A stretch of DNA of 23,439 nt from C00003060 sp964440795 (GCA_964440795.1 CAYTTQ010000044.1:1-23439), one strand, 5' to 3'; positions 7,383 to 14,698 are shown, counted from the stretch's first letter. Program-made: numbers and translations. The notes: generated from the letters alone by a model not told the origin.

Positions 7383-7830
7383 GTCGGACAGGCCGAATGC
7401 CGTCCCGCACAATATTCGATTCCAACCCATCGGTTTTGTCCGGACGTCAGCTCTCTCGGTGCCTCGTCACTGGAGCGTGTCGGATGTTGAAGGAACGCTG
7501 ATCATCGACGCGGTCTATCGGGAGGGGTTGAAAGATATTCAAAAAGGGCAAGAGATCGTGGTTATTTTTCATTTTCACAAAAGCCGGGCATTTTCGCCTG
7601 CCGATCTGGCCCAAACACCACCCCACCGTGACCGGCGCATGGGGGTGTTCAGCATATGCTCTCCTTTTCGCCCCAATCCCATCGGCCTCTCCGTGCTCAA
7701 AGTCCTCGACACTTCGGGCAACGAGATCTCCGTCAGGGGGCTGGATATGATCGATGGGACCCCGATTTTGGATATAAAACCGCATATTGTCGGTAAACAC
7801 GAGTGTCCGAGTTGCCCGGACCATCCTTAA
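7372..7830 (+). CDS. trmO: TrmO/TsaA-like tRNA N6-threonylcarbamoyladenosine methyltransferase
   Basis: A 152-residue protein of the TsaA/TrmO (YaeB, VirR) family, whose studied members use S-adenosylmethionine to methylate t6A37 in tRNA. Visible marks: the opening FQPIGFVRTS, FHFHKSR (66-72), the signature SPFRPNPIGLS (97-107) and DGTPILDIKPH (128-138). It is the short, single-domain form, like archaeal and many anaerobe members; the E. coli protein has an extra C-terminal domain. The ATG at 7372 is preferred over a GTG at 7363; both lie inside the end of the CGGC gene. The C-terminus has an added CPSCPDHP. Because short forms often sit with metal or molybdenum cofactor genes, the tRNA substrate is likely but not certain here. 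Confidence 0.85.
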   Translation: MGDRSDRPNAVPHNIRFQPIGFVRTSALSVPRHWSVSDVEGTLIIDAVYREGLKDIQKGQEIVVIFHFHKSRAFSPADLAQTPPHRDRRMGVFSICSPFRPNPIGLSVLKVLDTSGNEISVRGLDMIDGTPILDIKPHIVGKHECPSCPDHP

Positions 7831-7928
7831 TCCTTCCGAGCCCTAAGATATATTCTGCCGTGCCTCCGCTTTTAATCTCCCAAAATCCAATAGCCATAAA
7901 AAAGTGAGTCCCACCCAGAAAAAACGGC

Positions 7929-7957
7929 TTGACAAGGCGGAGCCCTATGCTTATTTT
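7929..7957 (+). promoter_or_regulatory. Probable promoter of the second DUF134 gene
   Basis: TTGACA (7929-7934), a 17-base spacer and TATTTT (7952-7957), 32 bases before the ATG at 7990. The -35 is perfect and the -10 weaker. It may be the start of the long ORP transcript that follows. Confidence 0.45.
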
Positions 7958-7989
7958 TATTTTTGGCATATACTCATAATGGAGATTTT

Positions 7990-8415
7990 ATGGTTCGGCC
8001 CAGAAAAGAGCGTATGGTCGACATAGATCCGCGGGCAAGCTATTTTAAGCCCCGAGGGATCCCGATGATCGACCTGCAGGAGGTTCGCTTGACGATAGAC
8101 GAACTGGAGGCACTTCGTCTTGCGGATTTGAATGGGTTGTCCCATGAGAAGGCAGGAAAGGAAATGGGTGTTTCGCGGGCGACATTCGGGCGCATCGTGG
8201 AAGCGGCCCGTCGAATTGTTGCCGATGCACTGATTCACGGCAAGGCAATCAACGTTAAGGGGGGTAGCTACAAGTTGGCCGGCACCCGTCAGCGCCGCCC
8301 GTTCGTGTGTGGCAAGTGTGAACATTCCTGGTACGAACCGCCTGGAACGGGAAGACCCGACGGGTGTCCCGCGTGCGGCAGTACAAGGCTTCATCGAACA
8401 CCCGTGAGTCCGTAG
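7990..8415 (+). CDS. DUF134 (UPF0251) helix-turn-helix protein with C-terminal zinc ribbon
   Basis: A 141-residue DUF134 protein, paralogous to the one at 5935. Shared marks: PRKERMV opening, FKPRGIPMIDLQEVRLTIDELEALRLADLNGLSHEKAG, then VSRATFGRIVEAARRIVADAL. Unlike the first copy, it adds a zinc-ribbon module (CGKC near 107-110 and CPAC near 129-132). GGAG five bases before the ATG at 7990 decides the start over an ATG at 7963. It stands at the head of the ORP gene block with its own promoter, 49 bases before the long ORP gene, so a role as local transcription regulator, perhaps sensing metal or redox state through the ribbon, is a reasonable inference. Confidence 0.9.
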   Translation: MVRPRKERMVDIDPRASYFKPRGIPMIDLQEVRLTIDELEALRLADLNGLSHEKAGKEMGVSRATFGRIVEAARRIVADALIHGKAINVKGGSYKLAGTRQRRPFVCGKCEHSWYEPPGTGRPDGCPACGSTRLHRTPVSP

Positions 8416-8464
8416 GGTGCCATAGGGAAAACACGCATATCGATAGATAGTGAGGAGAGGGTTT

Positions 8465-9046
8465 ATGCACATCGTTATTTCATCGCAGGGTCCGGAGTTT
8501 GAATCTCAAATCGATCCACGCTTTGGTAGGTGTCAATACTTCGTTTTCGTAAACTTGGACGACATGGCTTTGGAGGCTGTGCCCAATCCGAACCTCAATC
8601 AGAGTTCCGGAGTGGGAATTCGGTCCGCGCAGTTTGTGTGTGACAAGGGCGTAAAGGCGGTGTTGACGGGCAATGTGGGGCCCAAGGCCCAACAGGTTTT
8701 ATCCACGGCGGGTGTGGTGGTCATTACCGGTGTTTCCGGAACGGTCCGCCAAGCGGCAGAGGATTATCAAGCCAATCGGCTGGAGACCGGTAGTGCTGAT
8801 GCGGGTAGCCCCGCGGACGTCCAATCATGGCAAAATACTGCGGTTACCGGCGGCGGTCGCGGCATGGGAATGAAAAGCGGTCGGGGTATGGGTAAGTGCA
8901 GAGCCGGTCGATCCGGATACGGGACAGCCGGTACCGCCGGCGGTCCAAGAGATGAGACTATTTCAGGCCTGAGAACGGAGGCCGATGGACTCCGTCAACA
9001 ATTGCAGCGGTTGGAGCAACGAATTAAGGAACTGGAAAAAGGTTAA
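8465..9046 (+). CDS. ORP/NifX-family (dinitrogenase iron-molybdenum cofactor-type) protein with Gly-rich linker and coiled-coil tail
   Basis: A 193-residue protein. Residues 1-108 are a full ORP/NifX/NafY-type domain (family marks IDPRFGRCQYFVFV, GVGIRSAQFV, LTGNVGPKA, ITGVSGTVRQA). Members hold metal clusters such as FeMo-co precursors or, in Desulfovibrio Orange Protein, a Mo-Cu-Mo sulfide. A Gly/Arg/Met-rich linker (128-160) and a C-terminal coiled coil (163-192) follow, about 75 residues more than a simple ORP. The tail resembles that of the DUF5320 protein at 6522. GAGGAGAGG before the ATG at 8465 sets the start; a GTG at 8450 overlaps that site. It begins the main ORP block, behind the zinc-ribbon DUF134 gene. 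Cluster type cannot be told from sequence; no nitrogenase genes are in the window. Confidence 0.88.
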   Translation: MHIVISSQGPEFESQIDPRFGRCQYFVFVNLDDMALEAVPNPNLNQSSGVGIRSAQFVCDKGVKAVLTGNVGPKAQQVLSTAGVVVITGVSGTVRQAAEDYQANRLETGSADAGSPADVQSWQNTAVTGGGRGMGMKSGRGMGKCRAGRSGYGTAGTAGGPRDETISGLRTEADGLRQQLQRLEQRIKELEKG

Positions 9047-9104
9047 GTAATTCGCGAAATGTACAACAGTAAACGTTCAAGCAGCTTGACATAAGGAGGT
9101 CAAA

Positions 9105-9311
9105 ATGCCCCAAGGAGACGGAACGGGCCCAAGAGGCCAGGGACCGGGAACGGGTCAAGGAAGAGGTGCCGGTGGCGGCCGTGGTTCGAGACCCGGGCCC
9201 GGCGGAAACTGTGTGTGTCCAAAGTGTGGAGAGAAAACGCCGCACCAAGCGGGAAGCCCCTGTTTTCAACAAACGTGCCCGAAATGCGGGACGACGATGA
9301 CACGAGAGTAA
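9105..9311 (+). CDS. Small zinc-ribbon protein with a DUF5320-like N-terminus
   Basis: A 68-residue protein. The N-terminal half is Gly/Arg-rich and opens MPQGDGTGPRGQGPGTG, like the DUF5320 proteins upstream. The C-terminal half carries two CPKC pairs (CVCPKCG and CPKCG) plus a separate cysteine, arranged as a zinc ribbon or rubredoxin-like knuckle. AAGGAGG stands six bases before the ATG. It ends four bases before the first MinD/ferredoxin ATPase gene and is surely co-transcribed. Small proteins of this kind commonly accompany Mrp/ORP genes in anaerobes; the function is unknown. No membrane segment or signal peptide. Confidence 0.82.
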   Translation: MPQGDGTGPRGQGPGTGQGRGAGGGRGSRPGPGGNCVCPKCGEKTPHQAGSPCFQQTCPKCGTTMTRE

Positions 9312-9315
9312 GACT

Positions 9316-10152
9316 ATGATCATTTGTATCGCCAGCGGAAAAGGCGGCACAGGCAAGACGACGGTGGCGACAAACCTGGCCGTATCGTTAGACGACCCGG
9401 TGCAGTTGTTGGATTGTGACGTCGAACAGCCTAACGCCCATCTTTTCTTAAAACCGGAGATAACGCATACGGAAAAAGTGACCACCCCTGTTCCCGAAGT
9501 TGATCTTGACAAATGTGATTACTGTGGAAAGTGTGGAGAGATCTGCCAATTCAGTGCCATCACCGTGATCGCAGATTATGTGCTCACCTTTCCAGAGCTG
9601 TGTCACAGTTGCAAGGGATGTATGATGGTGTGTCCCCACGAAGCAATTTCGGAAAAGCCCAGGGAATTGGGGGTATTGGAAAAAGGGACATCCGACTCGG
9701 TGGAATTCGTCCATGGTCGATTGCGGATTTCCGAGGCCATGTCACCCCCCCTTATCGAAAGGGTAAAGGAGCAAATCGATTCCGAAAAAACAGCCATTAT
9801 CGATGCGCCGCCGGGTACGTCCTGTCCGGTGATTTCGACAATGAAGGATTCCGACTTTGTCCTCCTGGTAACCGAACCGACACCTTTCGGATTAAATGAT
9901 TTGAAGCTTGCCGTCGGTGCGGTTCGGATCCTGGGTATTCCCATGGGGATTGTCATTAATCGCTGTGATGCCGGGGACGATTGCGTTACCCGATATGCAG
10001 CGGCGGAAGGGATTCCGGTGCTGATGGAGATTCCCGACGACCGTAAAATCGCGGAGGCCTACTCTCGCGGTGTTATGATGGTTGATGCCTTCCCGGACAT
10101 GAAAGAGAAATTTCAAAACCTCTATGCAAAGATAAGGCAATCGGTTGAATGA
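9316..10152 (+). CDS. MinD/ParA-type P-loop ATPase with inserted 2x[4Fe-4S] ferredoxin domain (ORP-complex type, first of pair)
   Basis: A 278-residue cytoplasmic ATPase. The deviant Walker A of the MinD/ParA/NifH class is at 9-16 (KGGTGKTT), the second acidic motif at DCDVEQPN (33-40) and Walker B/switch at IIDAPPGTSCPV. Inserted at about 62-110 is a bacterial ferredoxin with two complete [4Fe-4S] motifs: C67/C70/C73/C77 and C96/C99/C102/C106. This architecture matches the paired ATPases of the Desulfovibrio Orange Protein complex, which interact with ORP and are thought to help assemble or insert its metal cluster, with a proposed role in cell division. The start codon follows GAGAG by seven bases. 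Its stop overlaps the start of the next ATPase by four bases (ATGA), implying coupled translation. Confidence 0.92.
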   Translation: MIICIASGKGGTGKTTVATNLAVSLDDPVQLLDCDVEQPNAHLFLKPEITHTEKVTTPVPEVDLDKCDYCGKCGEICQFSAITVIADYVLTFPELCHSCKGCMMVCPHEAISEKPRELGVLEKGTSDSVEFVHGRLRISEAMSPPLIERVKEQIDSEKTAIIDAPPGTSCPVISTMKDSDFVLLVTEPTPFGLNDLKLAVGAVRILGIPMGIVINRCDAGDDCVTRYAAAEGIPVLMEIPDDRKIAEAYSRGVMMVDAFPDMKEKFQNLYAKIRQSVE

Positions 10153-11012
10153 AAGAAATTACCATAATCAGCGGTAAAGGCGGGACGGGCAAGACCAGCC
10201 TGGTCGCCTCGTTTGCAGCCCTTGCAGAGAACAAGGTGTTGGCGGACTGTGATGTGGATGCGGCGGATCTGCATCTGATTCTTGACCCGGAAGTTGAAGC
10301 CAGTGACGACTTCAAGGGGGGGCGAGTCGCTCAGATAGACCCGGCCCGGTGCACGGAATGCGGTGAATGTGTGGAACGTTGTCAATTTAACGCCGTAAGC
10401 GATGATTTCGTCATAGACAAAATCGACTGTGAAGGATGCGGGGTCTGCGTCTATTTTTGTCCGGCAGAGGCCATCGACTTTCCCAGACGGGTGTGCGGAA
10501 AGTGGTATATATCCAGGACCCGTTTTGGACCGATGGTTCATGCCGCACTCGGCATTGCGGAGGAGAATTCCGGCCTGTTGGTGAGCTTAGTAAGAAACAA
10601 GGCCAAGGAATTGGCCAAAGAACAAGGACGGGATATGATACTGGTGGACGGTCCTCCCGGCATCGGCTGTCCGGTCATTGCCTCGGTTACCGGGACGGAC
10701 GTGGTGTTGATTGTTACGGAACCGACCCTGTCCGGCCTTCATGACCTGAGGCGAATCGGTGAGCTGACGGATCATTTTAAGATTCCCACCCTGGCATGTA
10801 TCAACAAGTTTGACTTGAATCAGGAGGTGTCGCAACAGATCGCCGATCATTGTCAGAAGCACGGTATTACCTTGCTGGGCAATATTCCGTATAGCAAAGC
10901 GGTGACCCATGCCATGGTTGCGGGAAAGAGTATCGTCGAGTATGCCCAAGACGATACGTCGGACGCGATCCGGACACTCTGGGGCCAGTTGAAGGAATAC
11001 TGTGAAGCCTAA
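10149..11012 (+). CDS. MinD/ParA-type P-loop ATPase with inserted 2x[4Fe-4S] ferredoxin domain (second of pair)
   Basis: A 287-residue paralogue of the gene before it. Walker A KGGTGKTS at 10-17, DCDVDAADLHL at 33-43, switch/Walker B VDGPPGIGCPV. The ferredoxin insert lies at about 64-110 with C68/C71/C74/C78 and C94/C97/C100/C104, both [4Fe-4S] sites complete. The two probably form a heterodimer, as proposed for the matching Desulfovibrio pair; that is inference from family and gene pairing. It begins within the stop of the previous gene and ends 11 bases inside the radical SAM gene, so the three are translationally linked. It is soluble, with no amphipathic MinD-type membrane tail that I can see. 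Confidence 0.92.
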   Translation: MKEITIISGKGGTGKTSLVASFAALAENKVLADCDVDAADLHLILDPEVEASDDFKGGRVAQIDPARCTECGECVERCQFNAVSDDFVIDKIDCEGCGVCVYFCPAEAIDFPRRVCGKWYISRTRFGPMVHAALGIAEENSGLLVSLVRNKAKELAKEQGRDMILVDGPPGIGCPVIASVTGTDVVLIVTEPTLSGLHDLRRIGELTDHFKIPTLACINKFDLNQEVSQQIADHCQKHGITLLGNIPYSKAVTHAMVAGKSIVEYAQDDTSDAIRTLWGQLKEYCEA

Positions 11013-11991
11013 AGCCGCAAGAGATGACTTGATTTATGGTCCCGTGCCTTCCCGAAGGCTGGGACGGTCTTTGGGGGTGGACCTGGTGCCCCATAAGGTC
11101 TGCTCCTACGACTGTATTTATTGTCAATTGGGCCGGACCACTGAAAAAACCATTAACCGATATCCGTATGTCTCTCCGGAAGTGGTTACACGTCAAGTAC
11201 GGCGGCAAATCGACGCGGGCGTTCACGCCGATTACGTAACCCTCGGTGGATCCGGAGAGCCGACTCTCAATAGTAATATCGGGGAGATCATCGCCGCGTT
11301 GAAGGGGGATACCGATCTGCCCGTGGCTGTTTTGACCAACAGTTCCATATTGTGGAACCCTGAGGTCCGAGACGCTCTGTGTCAGGCCGACGTGATACTA
11401 CCGTCCCTGGATGCCTATGATACCCGGACGTTTGAGCGGATCAACCGACCCCATCAGGACATTGCATTCGGGCACATGTTGGAGGGGCTGATTCACTTTC
11501 GTCAGGCATATCAGGGAAAAATCTGGTTGGAGATATTTGCATTGGCGGGGTTAAACGCAGACCCGGTAGGGGCCGAGCGCTTCAGGGAATTGATTTCAAG
11601 AATTGGACCCGATAGGGTCCATGTGAATACGGCGGTCCGGCCGACGTCCGAATCGTACGCCCAGCGGGTTGAAGACGAAGATCTGGTTCGGTTTTGTCGG
11701 ATTTTAGGAGAAAAGGCGGAAGTGGTGGTGCCGTTTCAGGGCGCGCACAGCCGCAGGAACCTCCCGGGAACGGAAACGGATCTCTTGAACGTGCTGGCAA
11801 GACGACCGTGCACCCTACATGACCTTGCCGTGTCTCTGAACGTCAGCGAAGAGGCGCTTCTTAAATATATCGAGCCCCTGCTGGGTGACCAGACCATCGA
11901 AACGGCGGTAGATGGGACGACGGTTTATTATCGTATTTCCAACCCGAACGAGCTACCCTATGAAAAGAAGGAGGGCGGTTACCAATCATGA
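11002..11991 (+). CDS. Radical SAM protein (COG0731-like) with C-terminal winged-helix region
   Basis: A 329-residue radical SAM enzyme. The cluster-binding CxxxCxxC is C34/C38/C41 (VCSYDCIYCQLG), and the SAM-contact motif GGSGEPTLN is at 82-90. The opening LIYGPVPSRRLGRSLGVDL is the mark of this COG0731-like family. About 260-310 (RRPCTLHDLAVSLNVSEEALLKYIEPLL) reads as a winged helix. The start is a GTG preceded by AAGGA at five bases, inside the end of the second ATPase gene; no other start lies nearby. It also overlaps the next ORP gene by four bases. No substrate is known for this family; its position suggests maturation of the ORP metal cluster or modification of a cluster protein. Confidence 0.9.
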   Translation: MKPKAARDDLIYGPVPSRRLGRSLGVDLVPHKVCSYDCIYCQLGRTTEKTINRYPYVSPEVVTRQVRRQIDAGVHADYVTLGGSGEPTLNSNIGEIIAALKGDTDLPVAVLTNSSILWNPEVRDALCQADVILPSLDAYDTRTFERINRPHQDIAFGHMLEGLIHFRQAYQGKIWLEIFALAGLNADPVGAERFRELISRIGPDRVHVNTAVRPTSESYAQRVEDEDLVRFCRILGEKAEVVVPFQGAHSRRNLPGTETDLLNVLARRPCTLHDLAVSLNVSEEALLKYIEPLLGDQTIETAVDGTTVYYRISNPNELPYEKKEGGYQS

Positions 11992-12350
11992 AAATGGCGA
12001 TTACGTCTACGGGGAAAGAACTCATCTCAGACCTGGATCCCCGTTTTGGGCGGGCGAAATATTTTATTGTCGTTGATCCGGATAGCTTGGAATATGAGGT
12101 GGTGGAAAACAAACAAAACCTTGACCTGCCTCAAGGGGCCGGTATTCAGGCGGCAAAGACGATCGTAGATCAACAGGCCGACGTTCTCATTTCCGGCAAC
12201 TGTGGACCCAAAGCCTTCAAAGTTTTGGCGGCTGCCGGAATCAAGGTGGTTACCGGGGCGAAGGGACGGGTGATGGACGGCATCACCCAGTATAGGAGTG
12301 GCCAGCTCAACGAGGCCACACAAGCCAATGTGGAAGGCCACTGGGTCTAG
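11988..12350 (+). CDS. ORP (Orange Protein-like) / NifX-family metal-cluster protein
   Basis: A 120-residue, single-domain NifB/NifX/NafY-family protein, the size of Desulfovibrio Orange Protein. Family marks: MAITSTGKELISDLDPRFGR, YFIVVD, QGAGIQAAKTIVDQ, LISGNCGPKAFKVLAAAGI and VVTGAKGRV. It is predicted to hold a small metal-sulfide cluster; in ORP that is an S2MoS2CuS2MoS2 unit bound non-covalently. The single cysteine is in the GNCGPKA loop. The ATG overlaps the radical SAM stop by four bases, so it belongs to the same operon, and the Mrp-ORP gene follows after 82 bases. Metal identity cannot be told from sequence. Confidence 0.9.
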   Translation: MKMAITSTGKELISDLDPRFGRAKYFIVVDPDSLEYEVVENKQNLDLPQGAGIQAAKTIVDQQADVLISGNCGPKAFKVLAAAGIKVVTGAKGRVMDGITQYRSGQLNEATQANVEGHWV

Positions 12351-12388
12351 ATCTGTTCCTGGGTGGGCCTCCAAATAGTGCTAACCAC

Positions 12389-12405
12389 GGATGGTTGGGC
12401 CATCC
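12389..12405 (+). other. Small hairpin in the leader of the Mrp-ORP gene
   Basis: GGATGG and CCATCC pair around the loop TTGGG, 27 bases before the Mrp-ORP ATG and with no T-run after it, so it is not an intrinsic terminator. It may affect mRNA processing or translation, or be chance. Confidence 0.3.
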
Positions 12406-12432
12406 ATCGAATATAGAGGAGGTTTTTTCATC

Positions 12433-13704
12433 ATGAGTGATTCGAAGACATGTGGCTCTTGTGGGCCCGATAAAGCGTGTGCTCCCGAACAAGACCAAGG
12501 CATGGGAGCACAGGACCAGGCGATTCATGACGCCTTGGGCTTGATTAAGAATAAGCTGCTGGTGATGAGTGGCAAAGGAGGGGTGGGCAAAAGCAGTGTT
12601 GCCACGAACTTGGCGATTGCCCTGTCACAAAGCGGAGCAAAAGTCGGCTTGATGGACGTGGACCTCCACGGTCCGGACATTCCCAGAATGCTTGGATTAA
12701 CGGGGCTTTTGGATATCAGTCCCGACCAGCGGATGATACCCAAGTCCTATTCGGACAACTTGAAGGTGGTTTCCATCGAGTCGTTGTCACAAGATGTGGA
12801 TCAGGCCGTTATATGGCGCGGGCCCTTGAAGATGCAGATCATTCGCCAGTTTATTTCGGATGTCCACTGGGGGCAACTGGATTACCTGGTTATCGATTCA
12901 CCTCCCGGAACGGGTGATGAACCCCTTTCCGTCGCCCAGACGATACCGGGAGCCAAAGCGGTTATTGTGACCACCCCGCAGGAGATTTCCCTGGCGGATG
13001 TTCGCAAATCCATAAGCTTTTGTCGCACCGTTCACATGCCGACGGTGGGGATCATAGAAAACATGAGCGGGTTTGTCTGTCCGCATTGCGGCCAGGCCAC
13101 CGATCTGTTCGGCGTGGGCGGCGGAGAGAAAACCGCCACAACAATGGATATTCCTTTTCTGGGGCGAATTCCCTTTGATCCCAATATGGTGAAATCCGCC
13201 GATGCCGGAAAGTCCTACATGGAACAATATCCGGACTCGGAAGTTACATCGGCCTATAACGAGATTGCACAAAAGGTCATGCGGGAGGCGAACACCACCG
13301 GTGATGCCGCTGCTGGGTTAAAAACCGAGGGCGCCGAGGGCGAGAAAGATGTTGCTAAGGGAGAAAAAATGCGGAAAATCGCCATTCCGGTGGCGGAAGG
13401 CAAACTGACCGCCCATTTCGGCCATGCCGCCCAATTTGCCTTGGTCCACCTCAAAGACGGACAAGTCAAAGATAAAGAGATTCTTACGCCTCCCCCGCAC
13501 GAACCGGGTGTCTTGCCCAAGTGGTTGGGAGAGCTGGGCGTGGATGTCATTATCGCCGGGGGGATGGGCCAAAAGGCCTTAAGCCTTTTTGAGCAAAACG
13601 GCATTCAGGTTTGCACCGGCGCACCCAGTCTTTCTCCGGAGGAATTGGTGGATCAGTTCCTCTCCAATACATTACAGGCCGGAGAAAATGTCTGCGATCA
13701 CTAA
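12433..13704 (+). CDS. Mrp/NBP35-type Fe-S carrier ATPase fused to a C-terminal ORP domain (MrpORP-like)
   Basis: A 423-residue fusion. The N-terminus has C7/C10/C16 in the pattern CGSCGPDKAC. The Mrp/ApbC/NBP35 ATPase (about 35-285) has Walker A GKGGVGKSS (47-55), MDVDLHGPDIPRM, DSPPGTGDEPLSVAQ (155-169) and the bridging CxxC at C216/C219 that holds the shared [4Fe-4S] cluster in Mrp dimers. A polar linker (287-312) joins an ORP/NifX domain (313-412: MRKIAIPVAEGKLTAHFGHA, DVIIAGGMGQKALSLF, CTGAPSLSPEELV). The same fusion, MrpORP, is part of the Desulfovibrio ORP system. GAGGAGG ten bases before the ATG at 12433 decides the start over an upstream ATG at 12391. Likely roles are Fe-S transfer and Mo/Cu cluster handling for the ORP proteins. 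Met313 has its own ribosome binding site. Confidence 0.93.
   Translation: MSDSKTCGSCGPDKACAPEQDQGMGAQDQAIHDALGLIKNKLLVMSGKGGVGKSSVATNLAIALSQSGAKVGLMDVDLHGPDIPRMLGLTGLLDISPDQRMIPKSYSDNLKVVSIESLSQDVDQAVIWRGPLKMQIIRQFISDVHWGQLDYLVIDSPPGTGDEPLSVAQTIPGAKAVIVTTPQEISLADVRKSISFCRTVHMPTVGIIENMSGFVCPHCGQATDLFGVGGGEKTATTMDIPFLGRIPFDPNMVKSADAGKSYMEQYPDSEVTSAYNEIAQKVMREANTTGDAAAGLKTEGAEGEKDVAKGEKMRKIAIPVAEGKLTAHFGHAAQFALVHLKDGQVKDKEILTPPPHEPGVLPKWLGELGVDVIIAGGMGQKALSLFEQNGIQVCTGAPSLSPEELVDQFLSNTLQAGENVCDH
13357..13371 (+). promoter_or_regulatory. Internal ribosome binding site and ATG for the ORP domain of the Mrp-ORP gene
   Basis: AAGGGAG (13357-13363), five bases, then an in-frame ATG (13369) exactly at the first residue of the ORP domain (Met313). 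Translation from here would give a free 111-residue ORP. It could also be a relic of two once-separate genes. Confidence 0.45.
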
Positions 13705-13716
13705 TCTGACAGTGGT

Positions 13717-14616
13717 ATGGACCACATAAAGATCGGTACCGCCTCTTGGACGGATAAGAGCTTAATCGACAGCGGCACCTTCTATCCGGACCGTGCACAG
13801 ACGGCCGAGGCCCGGCTCAGATTTTATGCGGCGCATTTCGACACCGTCGAGGTGGACTCGTCCTACTACGGGATGCCGTCGGAACGAAATGCCCGCCTCT
13901 GGGTAGAACGCACACCGAAGACGTTTACCTTTCACATGAAGGCCTACTCGATGCTTACCGGCCATCCCACCCGCATTCAGGCCGTTCCTCAAGTTTTGCG
14001 AAAAGAACTCCCGCGAACGGTCACGGAAAAATCGAAACCGAAAGAATTTCCCAAGGAGATTGTAGAGGCCGCCTTCGACATGTTTGCAGCGGCTTTGAGT
14101 CCTTTGAAGCGAGCGGAAAAGCTGGGATGTATCCTCTTTCAGTTTCCGCCGTGGTTCGTGCCGTCGGATCGGGCTTACCAATGGCTCGAACTGGTTCGGG
14201 AAAAGCTTGTCCGTTATCGGGTGGCTGTGGAGTTTCGGAACCGACGGTGGATCTCCTCCCCGGATAAAGAAAAAGCTTTGGATTTCTTGCGTGACCATCG
14301 TTTCTGCTACGTGGTGCTGGATGCTCCTTGGCTGGAGGGCTGGCAAGGGCCGCCGGCGGTGACGACGCCCTTGGCCTACGTGCGACTGCACGGACGAAAT
14401 CGAAAGAACTGGTTTACGAAAGGCATAGAAACCGTTCAGCGGTACCGATATCTTTACACCGATGGAGAAATCAATACCTGGGCCAATAACGTTCAGAAGA
14501 TTGCCCGGCACGCCGAGCAAACCTTTGTTCTTTTCAACAACTGCTATCAAGACTATGGGATCCGGAACGCTCAGGCGTTGAAGTCGATACTTGAAGAAAA
14601 GGATGCTAAGTCGTGA
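13717..14616 (+). CDS. DUF72 family protein (COG1801, TIM-barrel fold)
   Basis: A 299-residue DUF72 protein. Marks: the opening IKIGTASWTDKSLI, the stretch FDTVEVDSSYYGMPSERNARLWVERTPKTFTFHMKAYSMLTGH, FQFPPWF, VAVEFRNRRW, and the closing VRLHGRNRKNW. The fold is a TIM barrel and the biochemical role is unknown. It has a family-typical length. The ATG at 13717 lies 13 bases after the Mrp-ORP gene and has only a weak ribosome binding site, so read-through from that gene is the likely source of message. No signal peptide. A DUF72 gene is not an established part of ORP loci, so co-function is not claimed. Confidence 0.9.
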   Translation: MDHIKIGTASWTDKSLIDSGTFYPDRAQTAEARLRFYAAHFDTVEVDSSYYGMPSERNARLWVERTPKTFTFHMKAYSMLTGHPTRIQAVPQVLRKELPRTVTEKSKPKEFPKEIVEAAFDMFAAALSPLKRAEKLGCILFQFPPWFVPSDRAYQWLELVREKLVRYRVAVEFRNRRWISSPDKEKALDFLRDHRFCYVVLDAPWLEGWQGPPAVTTPLAYVRLHGRNRKNWFTKGIETVQRYRYLYTDGEINTWANNVQKIARHAEQTFVLFNNCYQDYGIRNAQALKSILEEKDAKS

Positions 14617-14671
14617 ACCCGGGTGTTGTCGAGGGGCGCCTGCGGGGGCAAGCGGTTTGGCGGGTTCGTCA

Positions 14672-14698
14672 TTGACTTACCCGCCTGGGTGGTATAGT
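14672..14698 (+). promoter_or_regulatory. Possible promoter of the small lipoprotein gene
   Basis: TTGACT (14672-14677) and TATAGT (14693-14698) are both close to consensus but only 15 bases apart, shorter than the optimum. They lie about 60 bases before the lipoprotein ATG. Confidence 0.4.

Noticed and set aside
9024..9512. 162-codon minus-strand frame across the zinc-ribbon and first ATPase genes
   Set aside because: Low-complexity Ser/Arg product, antisense to two genes with clear motifs.
8465..13704. Nitrogenase cofactor (nif) cluster
   Set aside because: The NifX-like domains invite this, but no nifHDK, nifB, nifE or nifN is present, and the gene set fits the ORP/Mrp system much better.
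13762..14550. 262-codon open frame on the minus strand
   Set aside because: It lies fully antisense to the DUF72 gene, which has clear family motifs. Its product is Arg/His-rich with no known pattern, as expected for a shadow frame.
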